Source of the DNA: Amanita rubescens
Taxonomy: Eukaryota; Basidiomycota; Agaricomycetes; Agaricales; Amanitaceae
Assembly (NCBI GenBank): GCA_015039365.1
Contig: WION01000013.1
Span: 434,001-498,000, forward strand
Reading direction: 5' to 3'
DNA length: 64,000 bases
Shown here one piece after another: positions 10,891 through 21,521 of this stretch. The notes below the pieces were generated by a model, which ran no database searches, had not been told where the DNA came from, and saw only the letters and a program-made list of their open reading frames with translations. The position numbers and the translations under genes are program-made. How positions within the stretch are numbered: position 1 is the first letter of the stretch; every line of letters begins with the position of its first letter.

Positions 10891-11845
10891 ACTGCATGGA
10901 CTGAAACCGACGGCATCGATGTCGACTGTATCGTCGCTCGAGGATGGTCGGCGTGGTTATGACAGGTCTCCGTTTGAGAGCGCGAGCGAGCTGGCGAGCA
11001 ATAGAGCCGAGGCGGGTACACTTCAAAACCCATTTTAATGAAGACTTGTACAAATACCCGAATCAGTGTGGCATTGGTTGGTGTCGATGAATGTGTATGT
11101 TAGGTGTACTGCCCCCTATACTGATTTGTTTATTATCAATAGTTTATGTATCATAGCGGGCTAGGTACGATACATTGTTTAGTGAAAGATATGATGCAAT
11201 GCAGCAGGGTTAGGCCCTACGATAAGCAATTTATGCAAGCCACGAAGATGATGTATATAGATATGTTGTCGGGTAAGGTGAATGGCTTCGGGATCATCTG
11301 GCCAGGATTACAATGTCGACAAGTCGGAGCACTGAGAGTAGACACGCCCGAGTCATCCGACCACAGTTGAAAATACCGTGGGGAGACTCAAGCAGGTACA
11401 GGAACTCTCTTTCTGACAGAAACGTTCTCCTTTTCAACCGCAGGTATACTGGCCATCGAGCTGTTCAAGTTACCAGAAGATCCTTTGGAAGCGAATGTCC
11501 CAGAAGGTACGTCGACTAGAAGCAAGAATAGTGGACGATGTAACAGGAGCTAGCGCCTGGGTGGGAGCTGATGAGGGCCTTGACATCGGGGTAGGTGTTG
11601 AAATTGAGACGCAAGGCTTCGGCATCGCCAACGGAGGTTCCTTGGACACTTCTATTTTTCGTGATGCCCGAGAACCCATGACAGCATTGACTCGCATGCC
11701 TTGCCTAGCGTTGATATCCTGATTGCCGAGGATGTCAAAATAGAATCTGAATGGAACTTCCGATGATTGTCAAGCACGGAATCTCTGCCACTTGCGTCGG
11801 ATAAGGGCGAGGCACAGGTGTGATATATCATATCCAATGTTCGTG
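8907..11845. repeat. Large duplicated block, left copy
   Basis: Closely similar to 21522-23973. It starts within the third BAR-SH3 exon (at CTAGAAGGTGAGT) and ends in the 3' part of the convergent coiled-coil gene. This copy is longer because the right copy has internal deletions. Confidence 0.85.
11470..11845 (-). pseudogene. 3' remnant of the coiled-coil gene (left block copy)
   Basis: The minus strand encodes VSISTPTPMSRPSSAPTQA and TSSTILASSRR, matching the C-terminus of the gene at 23.5-25.7 kb. It is frame-broken: where the right copy reads ISTLGKSTRVNAVMGSRAS, this copy shifts at ISTLGKA. Similarity stops near 11845, so the coiled-coil part is absent. Confidence 0.8.
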
Positions 11846-12146
11846 CAGCAGAAGCGAATTTCACCGACAATGGGCAGAGCTGTAGGAGTTGTGGCAGGAC
11901 AGACAACGAGGTCGAGCCCAGCGTTGTTTGGCCTGTTCCTCATCGTCATTGGCATCGTTGTCGTCTGATTCATAGTGATGTGCGGGCTTGGCTTCAGGCT
12001 TGACTCTTGTCACTGACGTGACAAGTCACACTGGCAGCAGTTGCAAGACACAAATAATTTCAGTGAAGAAAGTAGTATACTATCCATGCTTAATCTTCAC
12101 AATCATCTACAAGTGAGTCCCATGAAAATTCTTACCACCATCCATG
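11846..12146. other. Unassigned spacer at the left edge of the transposon nest
   Basis: Not shared with the right block. A minus-strand frame carries NNAGLDLVVCPATTPTALPI, vaguely like an amidase segment, but nothing around it supports a gene. Confidence 0.3.
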
Positions 12147-13177
12147 CATCAGGAAAATCTGGACTGGACTTATTGGATCTTATGGCCTTATTTAAGTAAA
12201 ATAAGTACTTTTAAAGTTGTCCAAATGTGTCCTTATCTTAGGACTTATATAAGACCAATAAGGCACCCCCCCCTTCTTTCAAAGATCTTAATAGTCCTTA
12301 TTGACTTAAACCTATGTAACTTACTTATTTTTGGCAACTTTTGGCAGCCAAATCCAGCCTACCACCACTTACAGGTGCTTGACTTACAGACACTTTCTGA
12401 CTTATTTGGCAGGTGTCTTAGTATGATTCTTAGTACTTGTCTTAAGTGGCAGAAAATAAGGTCAAAAAAGTCATATTGATTTTTAAGTACTATTACATTT
12501 ATCACTACTTATTACTCTTCTGACTTAACTACTTTCTAGCTTAACTCTGTAAAACTTAGTAAAACTTAGTACAACTTAGTATAAATGAGAAGTCCCTGGG
12601 CACCCGGGGCATGGGAGGGGTTCTAGAGGCCCTCCTTTATATACCTAGGCCATGCACACGGCGGACCATATTGACCATGGGAACATATTACACAAGAATC
12701 ATGTGACATCAAAGTGGTGCTCTTGATGTTGAAAAACTGAAATCTAAATGACTTACATATTGTACTTATTTACTTATTTTAAGTCAAACAGACAAAAAAG
12801 TTGTGAAAAGTGATGGGGGTGCCTTATTTTTTTACCTTATTTTCCTCATGTAAGTAACATATAAGCTCAAAAGCTGATAAGTCCAGGGCTGATTTTTCTT
12901 GATGAATTAGAATGGGTTAGTTAATGAGGTATTCACATTTTTCTCACTTTCCCATGCCAAGCTTAGTGACTTACTTTGACTTCACAGAGGCTTAGACTTA
13001 GATAAGACATCAATGTCCTTACCTTGGACTTGAAAAAGAGGACTTAGACTTAGAATATGGTCAATGACCTTAATGCACTTAGATGGTCTTAGCCATTTTT
13101 ATCACTAAGGCAGAAAAGAGTTCAAAAGACATTTTAAGCCCCCAAAGTGGATAAGCCAAGCCAGGATTTTCCTGATG
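12147..13177. mobile_element. Probable non-autonomous DNA element, AT-rich with many ACTTA/CTTAG words
   Basis: The left end reads CATCAGGAAAATCTGG, then CTGGACTTATTGG. Near-inverted versions occur at 12872-12904 and again at 13150-13177 (CCAGGATTTTCCTGATG). The interior is unusually dense in ACTTAG, ACTTAT and CTTAAG words and has no coding frame. Two right ends suggest nested or tandem copies. No clear target-site duplication was found. Confidence 0.5.
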
Positions 13178-14790
13178 TGTCCTCCCAGTCCTCCAACTCT
13201 TTTTCAAGCTCTTTTGTCAGAGACACTTCACAGAATAATAAACTACCTTGATAAACCATCTTCATAGTGACTGTAATGCTTCTACAATATCACCATCCAA
13301 CTGATTGTGGTGCTTGCTGATGGTTATTCTAGCAGAGGAAAAAGCTCGCTCATTTGACACGGAAGATGCCATGACAGCAAGATAATCCCTTGCAACTTAG
13401 CCATAACAAAACTGAAGAAGAGAATATATTGAGAAGCGAGAACTCAGAAGATACGCAACTGCATTTTAAAAAAAAAACATCTATGAGAACTTTTGTCTTA
13501 GTTCCTGGTGAAGAAAAGAAAAAGAAAACCAAAGATGCAAAAGAAAGGGCTTCCTTTGTTCCCCGACTTTTTTTTTTTTTTTTTGATTTTCGGAACTTGA
13601 GATTCCAACCAATGACCATGTGTTTGAGGTGTGATCATCTTCGCAGAGTAAAGTCTTTGTTTAACATTTGATGCCATTGCATGCAGGAACTAATCAGGAA
13701 TGCGAGCAAAACTCCAGAAAAACCTGGAGGGGCAGCAGGCAATCAAAAAAAGTGGTCCTATTTGAAATTTGAAATGAACCTTTGTTTGACATTTGAAATT
13801 TGAATTGGCAAAGCTAGTGGGTAATTGAAAAAGTGCCACAGTCTTTAGCAAAACTGGCAGAAAGCGGTCCAGAAAAATGAGTAGGCTGAGTTGCCAAGCA
13901 CAAAGCTGTATCAAGTAGGGACTAGCAGTGTTACACGAGATCTGGCAGCTCTGTTGATGTGGCTTGGATGAATGGTAGTGCAAGTTCATCAGTCAAAGCA
14001 AAAATATTTTCCAATCAAGCAAAAGATTCATCAGTATCAAGAAGATAAAGCTCATTCCGAAGGGCGGGAGGTGTGTCATCCATGTGTTCCATGAGTTTCA
14101 TTGTTTCAGAGAAATCAGCACTATCAGACATCTTGTTAGCAGGGACACTGCTTTCAGCTTCTGAAAATGGGCCAAATCTCGTGGACAGCCAGTATGGCCC
14201 AATTAACCCATGGTTAGACAGGGGGTAACTATTCCTGTACATTGCTTTGGCTTGATTCTGAGCCTGGAAATAGATGGAATGGCAAGTCCATTATTGAGTT
14301 TGCCAGGGGAAGGGAGACCATTATGATGGGGAGAGTGGGTTTTGCTTCTACACCACAGCAAAGCTTGAAACAGGGAAGGACACCTGGAGGGGCCCAGGTG
14401 AAATTCCCCAAACCAAAGTCTGGAACTTCTGAATGTTGGTCTCACTTGTCACCAGGCTTCCACTTTAAGTTCATCTCAGGGTAGACAGTGAAACAGTATT
14501 GTTGTTGTTGCAAGGCAACAAATTCATTAAAGATAGCATATAAAACACCCTCGGTGGAACAGTCTGTTACAGCCTCCAGAACAAGTCTTCTCTGCTGCAG
14601 ATGACATGGTTGATGGTTGTTGAACAATGGTGCACACAGACCACATCAGAAGACTAGAAAAGGTAGCAGAGTTTGAACTGCAGCCTGCAATGAACCCAAG
14701 GTGAGTCCCATTTGGATGTCAGAGCAGTGAGGTCAATCTAATCGATGAACTAACAACAAAATGTCTGACACAGAGTACTATATATCAAAG
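13178..14790. other. Repeat-rich spacer with homopolymer tracts and unplaced open frames
   Basis: Contains a 16-base T run near 13568 and short ATTTGAAATTTGA repeats near 13760-13805. Minus-strand open frames lie at 14015-14445, one with SVPANKMSDSADFSETMKL; this looks coding-like and may be old transposon sequence, but no family is recognised. Confidence 0.35.
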
Positions 14791-14795
14791 GCTAC

Positions 14796-15113
14796 TTGAA
14801 GGTTGATAAAGACAGACTCAAAGCAAAGTATGCCAGCCGAGAGGATGATCCAGAATATACAAGATTTTTAGGCATTTGGCAGAAGTTTCCCCTCCCTTTC
14901 AAGTATCTTGAGGTCAGATGGGAGCCAGATGGAAATACTGCTTTGGTCTTGGTCCTCGAGGATGATGATGATAGAGAATGTCTCGAAAAGACTGATATAC
15001 TGTCTCTTGGTGAGCCATACACGCAAGTTTTTACTCCAGGTGATCTGGGTTTGTGTTTAAGGAAGGTCAGCAAGTTCACCATCATCCTGAGGCATATTTT
15101 TGACAAATGCTAG
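14796..15113 (+). CDS. Hypothetical 105-residue protein, possibly a fragment
   Basis: The uninterrupted frame reads MKVDKDRLKAKYASREDDPE, then FLGIWQKFPLPFKYLEVRWE and an acidic stretch LVLEDDDDRECLEKTD. A better start may be an ATG about 35 bp upstream (MSDTEYYISKAT) joined through a small intron or frame change. The composition is protein-like, but no domain is recognised. It sits inside the transposon nest and may be a captured gene piece. Confidence 0.3.
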   Translation: MKVDKDRLKAKYASREDDPEYTRFLGIWQKFPLPFKYLEVRWEPDGNTALVLVLEDDDDRECLEKTDILSLGEPYTQVFTPGDLGLCLRKVSKFTIILRHIFDKC

Positions 15114-15165
15114 CAGAAGTGCTTTGTTGACAATTGTCGTCATGGGTAGATTAGCAATTTGCAGG

Positions 15166-15252
15166 GAAAACCCCAATAGAGTCAGAGTGCTTTGGGGAGC
15201 TTCGGGAGACTTCGGAGATCGGTTCCAATGTAGCCAGAATTGGCTCGTTACA
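15166..15252 (-). mobile_element. LTR fragment, family A (5' end, inverted)
   Basis: The reverse complement matches the first ~85 bp of the solo LTR at 18427-18817, beginning TGTAACGAGCCAATTC. Only the end is present. Confidence 0.7.
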
Positions 15253-15517
15253 CTGGGTCTGTATTTATGTAGTAGCAGACGGGTCTATTTCCCTTGCTCA
15301 CTTCAACACCATCATGATGCTCTTCCACTACATCCAGATGTTGACACAATCCCCAAGCATGTGACAAGATTGGCAATATTCTAGATTTGAAACACAGAAT
15401 CCACCAGTTACAGAGTTGATGGTTTGAGGTCCACTGAGCTTTATTCTGTGAGTCATTGTTGGTGTACACGTTGATTTGCCATCCAAGTTGTTGGATTTGA
15501 ACTATTGTAGTACTTCG

Positions 15518-15823
15518 GAGCCTATCCTTGACCCTGGAGGATGATTGTTTGTGTTCGGATGCATGCACAGGCCTCGGACTTGGTGCAGGATTCATCACAT
15601 GGTCACCTTGTGCCTCCGTAGTATATATACCATTGTGTACATAGTTGTAGTTAGTGAATTACCACCCCATCTGCATTCCGAGTTTGATTCCTTCAGTTCC
15701 CTTCATTCCTCGGTGCTTCGGACACCTTCCACTCATTCACCTTCATCCTCAGCACCCTTTGGACTGATCTCCGTAGCCCCTTTGGCCGAACGCACTTCCG
15801 CATTGGTCTTCTTCTGATCGTTT
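15518..15823 (+). mobile_element. LTR fragment, family A (5'-truncated)
   Basis: Matches 18500-18817 in the same orientation, including the GTATATATACC TATA-like box and the 3' end CTCCGTAGCCCCTTTGG to GTTTCA. The missing 5' part is what appears inverted at 15166-15252, with about 265 bp between, so one copy may have been rearranged. Confidence 0.7.
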
Positions 15824-16033
15824 CACTGGTCTCACTCTCGTTCTCTTTCTCTTGCATCCAATTCCATTCTCCTTCTCACTCGGTGACTTGGTCACCGTTG
15901 AAACACTGCAATGAGCTCTGGGTTGTACCCAGCACTGCAGGTGCCATGCACAATAGTGCACAGACTTAAGCTAAGGCTGATCTGAGGGGAAGGGGACTCC
16001 GATTCTCGTTCATAGCTGATGTATACGACTACA

Positions 16034-16393
16034 TGTGACATGTACTTATAGTAACTACCATGCGCTTACCATGCGCTTGTGGTCCGACATAATCCGACAT
16101 ATTCCCGCGCATCCGACGTACTCCGACGAATTCCCGCATGTCGGAGCGGAGCGGATCGAAGCGGATTGAAAGCGGACAGAAGCGGACGGAAAGCGGATCG
16201 AAGGTGGATGGCGGAGGACATCTTCGGAAGGCTTCAGAGCATGCTGCACACTGTAACAGGATTCCATCCGTTACACCGTTCCATTCCTTCCCCTTTGCTC
16301 TCGGCACTCTATCGCACTTTAGCACTTTGGTCAGACCTCCGTAGCCCCTTTGGCCAAACACTGTTCCACGTCAGCCTTCTTATTATTGTTTCA
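16034..16393 (+). mobile_element. LTR-like element related to family A
   Basis: Its 3' end (CTCCGTAGCCCCTTTGGCC to TTGTTTCA) matches family A, while the 5' part differs and is rich in GCGGA and TCCGAC words around 16080-16200. It abuts the 5' side of the family C LTR sequence. The 5' boundary is uncertain and no matching flanking duplication was found. Confidence 0.5.
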
Positions 16394-17297
16394 ACGGTAT
16401 GGACTCCTACATTATGATTACATGACACATCGGACATGCTTACTTTTTCATATATACTTACCCCTCGCTCCATCCCCATTATGTTCATCACATACAGACT
16501 ACCTCATTCTCTTCAATATCAATCCCCTTCTGTTTACCCTACGCCCAACTCCTTGCCCATACACGTATGATCCCTTATGCCCCTTGTTCCACTTATATAT
16601 GCTATTGCCTTTGTTCTACTTACAATATGGGTTTGTTTGTTTACATGTACATATATAAACCGATGTACCTGTTGTCATGAACGATACTCTAACTTTTATT
16701 TTTTTCTCTGTTTTATTTCCGACTTGCTGACTAATCAGGTCACGTGACCTTGGCCCTTGCCTCGCTGACTAAACTTACTAAGCAGTCACGTGACTGGACC
16801 AGTCTCCGAGTTATTTATATCTTATGACTCATAATGACTGCGCAGCTATTGATAGCCTGCTGCGCTTCACAGCCTTATCGACCAATAGCGTGTTAGCTGT
16901 AGATAAGGCTTGTAGTATATAAGACCTGCAATAAACACCCAGAGACTCCAGTTGAGTTCTCTTGGGTTTTCCTCCTCATTAACTTCCCTCCTTTCCTCGT
17001 CATCTTCTACAGCGCCCTCCTTACCCTTACTCTAGGGTTTGTAGGAGTGGTCCCAACACCTGTAGAGTTGAACCCTAAGTTCAACTTAGTTTGTTTCCTT
17101 GAGTCAATATCATCTCATCTTGCCTAAAGAATACTGTTCATACTCCATTCAATCATTAGTATCACCCTCAAGTATAAGACTTCTTCTAGTCATCTTATTA
17201 CTTAGCTATTATGTTCACCTATTGTTGGACTTAGTCTACTTTGTCAAATGCTCCTAGCATGGATGCATTGTAGGTGGAGATTGATGTGATCATAACA
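16394..17297 (+). mobile_element. 5'-truncated family C LTR, interrupted by a family B solo LTR
   Basis: Sequence outside 16673-17063 matches the reverse complement of the intact solo LTR at 19695-20210, ending GATCATAACA. The first ~15 bases of the LTR are missing on the left. The insert at 16673-17058 splits it. Confidence 0.75.
16673..17058 (+). mobile_element. Solo LTR, family B (386 bp)
   Basis: Begins TGTCATGAACG and ends GGTCCCAACA (TG...CA ends). It is flanked by the 5-bp direct repeat CCTGT at 16668-16672 and 17059-17063. It carries a GTATATAAGAC promoter-like box followed by AATAAA-like sequence at about 16915-16936. It inserted into a family C LTR, so it is younger than that LTR. 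Confidence 0.85.
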
Positions 17298-17339
17298 GGC
17301 CTAAGTTGGGTAACAAGGTGCATTGAGCTTTCCAACCAC

Positions 17340-18180
17340 ACATTTCAGTAAAAGGACCACAAATTCATGAATTGGACTTACCCCCCACCATGAAACTGTA
17401 TCCATGTCCTCAGGAATGGCTTCAACAGTCTTCAGATATTAGTTGAATTCAGCCATCCAGGGATCAGAAATATTAGAAGCAGAGTCCAGGTCATCCTCTT
17501 TTTCTGAATCAGTATGTAGATTGTCACAAAGCAGCCCCTCCAGCCTGAGTGCTGCAATTACCAGAGAGGGATGGTACAGAACCAGGTGCAACTTCACTTG
17601 TGTGAATCTGCTTGTAATGTTCTTCAAACTACATAGATAATGGTCAGCAGATAGCAATAGGTGAACTTGGCTAATCGGATGATGAAGGTGACAAAACAAG
17701 TCATATTACGAGTTGTACAATGTAGACGTACATGCCCTACCATGTGCTACAAGTGCCATGGGGCCTAAACAAGGATTTAAAAAAAAAAAAAAAAAGGCTA
17801 ATCACTTGATAATGTTTACCTTCTTTTTAGAACTGAAGTTATCTCACCCTCATCAACTGATGTCCAATCATTACTTCTTGAAATGCAGAGTCATCTTCTT
17901 GCCAGGATGCAAGACTAAGTGATATAGCCTTACAGGTTTCAGTAGTGGCTCCAACTCAGAGATAAATGACAAACCCATTGCAAATATGCCATGAGCATCT
18001 GATTCAGCTGTTTTCTCATAATAGTCATTGAGCTTTTGAGATGCAGCAAGCAGCCAGGCCACACCCTCTCACACCCAGCTGCATTCCATATGAAAACCAT
18101 TTTTGATGATGGCAGGAGACTGCCAAACATTGCCAAAGAGATCACCTTGGCCTCCCACTGCTTAACTATGCCCAATTAAA
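17340..18180 (-). mobile_element. hAT-family transposase relic
   Basis: Minus-strand pieces read LNDYYEKTAESDAH, then LHPGKKMTLHFKK, then DPWMAEFN (stop) YLKTVEAIPEDMDTVSWWG. This is the order of the C-terminal half of fungal hAT transposases leading into the dimerisation region. Frames shift and stops interrupt, so it is dead. A 16-base A run lies at about 17778. Confidence 0.7.
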
Positions 18181-18426
18181 TTCACTGCACCCTCTCACAC
18201 ACTCCCACACCTGTACCTACATTAATCATGTTTAGATTATCTTAGAATTCAGATGTTATTTGATTTTATATGAGAATGTTACTGTGAGATGAAATCCTAA
18301 CCATTTCCCACATTTCATGGCTCAAAAATTGGTAAAATAGAGGGTAATAAATGTAAAATAGGTTCCATGTACTACAGGTGCAATCTGGAGAACAAGCTAG
18401 GGTAAGTTAGATTGAGTTACAACCGC

Positions 18427-18817
18427 TGTAACGAGCCAATTCCGGCTACATTGGAACCGATCTCCAAAACCTTCCGAAGCTCCCCGAAGCACTCCGAGCC
18501 TATACGAGTCGACCCCAGAGGATGATCATTTGTGTTTGGATGCATGCACAGGCCTCGGACTCGGTGCAGGATTCATCACATGGTCACCTCGTGCCTCCAT
18601 AGTATATATACCATTGTGTACGTAGTTGTAGTGAGCGAATTATCACCCCATCTGCGTTCCGAGTTCGATTCCCTTTGTTCCTCAGTGCTTTGGACACCTT
18701 CCACTTGTTCACCTTCATCTTCGGCACCCTCTCTGCACCCGAGACACCCTTCAGACTGATCTCCGTAGCCCCTTTGGCTGAACGCACTTCCACATCAGCC
18801 TTCTTCTGATTGTTTCA
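18427..18817 (+). mobile_element. Solo LTR, family A (391 bp)
   Basis: Begins TGTAACGAGCC and ends TGATTGTTTCA. It is flanked by CCGC at 18423-18426 and 18818-18821. A TATATATACC box lies at about 18603. The outline (TG...CA, short target duplication, no interior) is that of a recombined LTR retrotransposon. Confidence 0.82.
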
Positions 18818-19082
18818 CCGCACTGAAATGTTGTACTGATACATACATACTCTTGCAATGCAATCTATATTATTTTTGCAGTTCTTGCCATGTCTTTGCT
18901 AATTCTGCCATTTTTGTTCTAGGTCTCAGCATTCCACTTGTGTTTTTCCTCCTTGACTGCAGCCAGCTCCTGTACAAGGTTCCCATATTAGGTAATGCAT
19001 CATAAATTTTCTGCCTTCACTTTTTTCTTCATATGTATCCTCCTCATCACCCAAGCACCCTGCCTTCTCTTGAGCTATGTAA

Positions 19083-19310
19083 GTCCTCTTGTAGTTTCAA
19101 TATGTCCTTTTTCATTTTCATATTGTCCTCTTCTAGTTTTGACATGTCCACTTTCATTTTTGTATTGTCCTCTTCTAGTTTTGACATGTCCACTTTCATT
19201 TTTGTATTGTCCACTTTCATTTTTGTATTGTCCTCTTCTAGTTTTGACATGTCCACTTTCATTTTTGTATTGTCCTCTGCTAGTTTCATCATGTCCTCTC
19301 TTAGTTGCTG
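19083..19310 (-). repeat. 42-bp tandem repeat encoding a 14-residue coiled-coil unit
   Basis: Four near-identical 42-bp units (19083, 19125, 19167, 19230), a 21-bp half unit at 19209, and a diverged edge unit. On the minus strand each unit reads LEEDNTKMKVDMSK or close to it: two heptads, so unit gain or loss keeps the coiled-coil register. Confidence 0.85.
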
Positions 19311-19555
19311 TAGTAGATTTATATAACTGGATGACTCTGATTGTATGCACGTGACCATGTTTCAGCTGTTGGTTTGACTATAGCAATGAGAGGTTGGTCA
19401 CCAAGCAAAAGTATGTTGGCTCCCATATTCACATCTTTTGCAGCCATTGAGTAAGATAAATGAGAGACAAGATGACACACCTGGATATAGGGATGAGGAG
19501 ACATCAGCAACCTTGAATTTTGGCTCAAGCATGTGATGTTGATTGAATTTATTGA

Positions 19556-20855
19556 TAGGGATTTGAAGTCCAGTTGATAGGACTGGAAAAAGACTGGACC
19601 AGACTGGGACTGGGACTGGTTGCAATTGGACCATCAGTTGCAGTTGTCTAAGTTTGTAGGAGCAACCAGTTGCTTTTGGAAAAAGAAAAAGACTGTTATG
19701 ATCACGTCAATCTCCACCTACAATGTGTCCACGCTAAGAGCGCTTGACAAAGTAGACTAAGTCCAATGGACAAGTCAAACAATAGGTGAACGAATAAGCT
19801 AAGTGATAAGACGACTAGAAGAAGTCTTATCCTTGAGAGCGATAATGAACGGAGTAGAAACGACGTTCTTTAGGCGAGATGAGATGTGATATTGACAAAG
19901 ACAAACTAAGTCGAACTTAAGGTTTGACGTTACAGTACATCGGTTTATATACATGTACAGAAACACAGCCGTATCGTAAGTAGAACAAGGGCGATAACAA
20001 GTATAGGTAAAACAGGGGGCATAGGGGATGGTACGTGTATGAACAAGGGGTTGGGCATAGGGTAAATGGAATGGGGATCGATAAGGGAACGAGGTAGTCC
20101 GTTTGATGAACATAATGGGGATCGACAAAGGGGTAGGCATATACGAAAAAGTAAGCATGTCCGACGTGTCATGTAATCATAATGTAGGAGTCTGTACCGT
20201 GTTTGTAACAAAGACTGGTTGCAACTGGATATTTGTTAAGCCCAATGTCTGTGTGCATATGCCTCATTTATGGCACATTTCCAACAATATTTCAGTCATT
20301 GTATGCCACTGACATCATCAGTTTTGTCATTCAACACCAAAAACCTCCAAAGCCTTGGGCTTGATAAGGGTTTGTACATGGTATTCAATTGTTTCTGGTT
20401 TTTTTTGGGTCAAGGCTGAATCCAATGGTAATGTCAGAAAAGTACCAAAACTGGTTCAAACATGCCTGAATGATTTTGGGCATTGTGCCAATCATTGACA
20501 ATGAGATCACCAAAGAGAATGAGCCTTCAGGCCTGGACTTGATAAGGGTTTGTAGATGGAGTGTTCAGTGCTTTCTGGGTTTTTTTGGGTCTCTGAATCC
20601 AATGGTGATGTCAGTGTAGTCCGAAATCTAGTTACAATTGTCTTTAATAACAATAACATTGATTTCAACTGGTTTCAGCTGGTTAGGACCAGTCAGCAAC
20701 CAGATCCAGTTGCGCAACTGCAAAAGACTGCATGCAACTGGTCTTTTGCAGTCCTGGTCCAGTCTTATGAAATTTTGCAAAAAAAAGACCAGTTGCAGTT
20801 GCAGTTGCCCAAAAAATAGGAAAAAAACCAGACTGGACTGGACTTTAAAACCCTA
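19556..20855. mobile_element. hAT-type non-autonomous element with 8-bp target duplication
   Basis: Terminal inverted repeats TAGGGATTTGAAGTCCAGT and (reverse complement of the right end) TAGGGTTTTAAAGTCCAGT. The exact 8-bp direct repeat TTTATTGA lies at 19548-19555 and 20856-20863. The interior holds inverted CCAGTTGCAGTT-type subterminal repeats, a ~95-bp internal direct repeat (about 20345 and 20522), and a nested solo LTR. No transposase is encoded. The 8-bp duplication and TAGGG ends fit the hAT superfamily. Confidence 0.85.
19695..20210 (-). mobile_element. Solo LTR, family C (516 bp), nested in the hAT-type element
   Basis: Read on the minus strand it starts TGTTACAAACACGG and ends GATCATAACA. 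AAGAC flanks both sides (19690-19694 and 20211-20215). It is intact in length and defines the ends of family C. It inserted after the surrounding hAT-type element. Confidence 0.88.
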
Positions 20856-21109
20856 TTTATTGATGATAGTTTGTTCCATCAGCCACTTTACCCACAGCCA
20901 CTCAATGGTGGCTGACTGGGCATGTTTTTGAGGTAGCCTGAGGGTGATTTTGGATGGAGTGGATGGAGCCCACATGCCTAGCAGTGGTACATCCATTCTC
21001 ATCATCCCAGAGTCTGTCATAAATGGAGGGGGAATAGAAGTGTGATCCTCTGATGACACAAGACTAAGAAACAGCATGTGGATAAAAGGAGCTAGCACAG
21101 TGTGATGCT

Positions 21110-21521
21110 GGATTAAGGAGCAAAGTTTGAACCATTAAGGAACTAGTAGAGATATAGATTGTTTTATTTATTTACATATTTAATTATTGTCTGTATTGTT
21201 TATTCCTAATATGAGTAACCATCACCACATGATAATTAATTTCATAATAAAAATTATCATTATTATTGAAGAATATTTGGTGTAGTAGTATTATTTTCTA
21301 GTAGGTTTATATTATATTATACCTCTTGCAAATGAATATTTGTATATCTATAATGATTAAGAATTGATTACCATGTCCAGTCATTAGGCTCAAAGTTGAA
21401 CACATCATTCAGTTTTGTCACATTCAGTCACACATATTCCCACAAGTACTGTAGCTTCCTACTAGACCCAACATCTATTGCTGTAAAACATGAGGCAGAC
21501 AAGTGAGGCAGACAAGTGAGA
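21110..21521. other. AT-rich spacer
   Basis: Strongly AT-rich from about 21130 to 21360, with runs such as TTATTATTGAAG. No open frame, repeat boundary or RNA gene recognised. Confidence 0.5.

Larger units (their letters stand above)
19047..21098 (-). pseudogene. Unidentified coiled-coil gene split by a hAT-type element
   Basis: On the minus strand an open frame ends LWVKWLMEQTIINK at 20864. Skipping the 1.3-kb element and one copy of its 8-bp duplication, it continues in frame as FNQHHMLEPKFKVADVS. After a 50-nt intron-like gap comes DVNMGANILLLGDQPLIAIV. Further on (19358-19047) is a coiled-coil frame of LEEDNTKMK heptads; how the last two parts join is unclear. No family is recognised. 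The interruption makes the present allele non-functional unless the element is spliced out. Confidence 0.5.

Noticed and set aside
8907..11845. Treating the duplicated blocks as LTRs of a giant element
   Set aside because: They contain exons and introns of host genes, lack TG...CA ends, and differ by deletions; they are host sequence.
11770..11973. Amidase-like minus-strand frame (LDLVVCPATTPTALP)
   Set aside because: A single short resemblance with no catalytic Ser-Ser-Lys region nearby and no exon structure.
13350..13671. Overlapping 89- and 93-codon frames on opposite strands
   Set aside because: They depend on long A and T runs and lack any domain or splice context.
16034..16393. GCGGA/TCCGAC-rich stretch as a CpG regulatory island
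   Set aside because: It is the interior of an LTR-like element that shares its 3' end with family A.
19033..19354. Plus-strand repetitive hydrophobic frames over the 42-bp array
   Set aside because: The minus frame gives regular heptads and belongs to the coiled-coil gene; the plus frames are by-products of the repeat.
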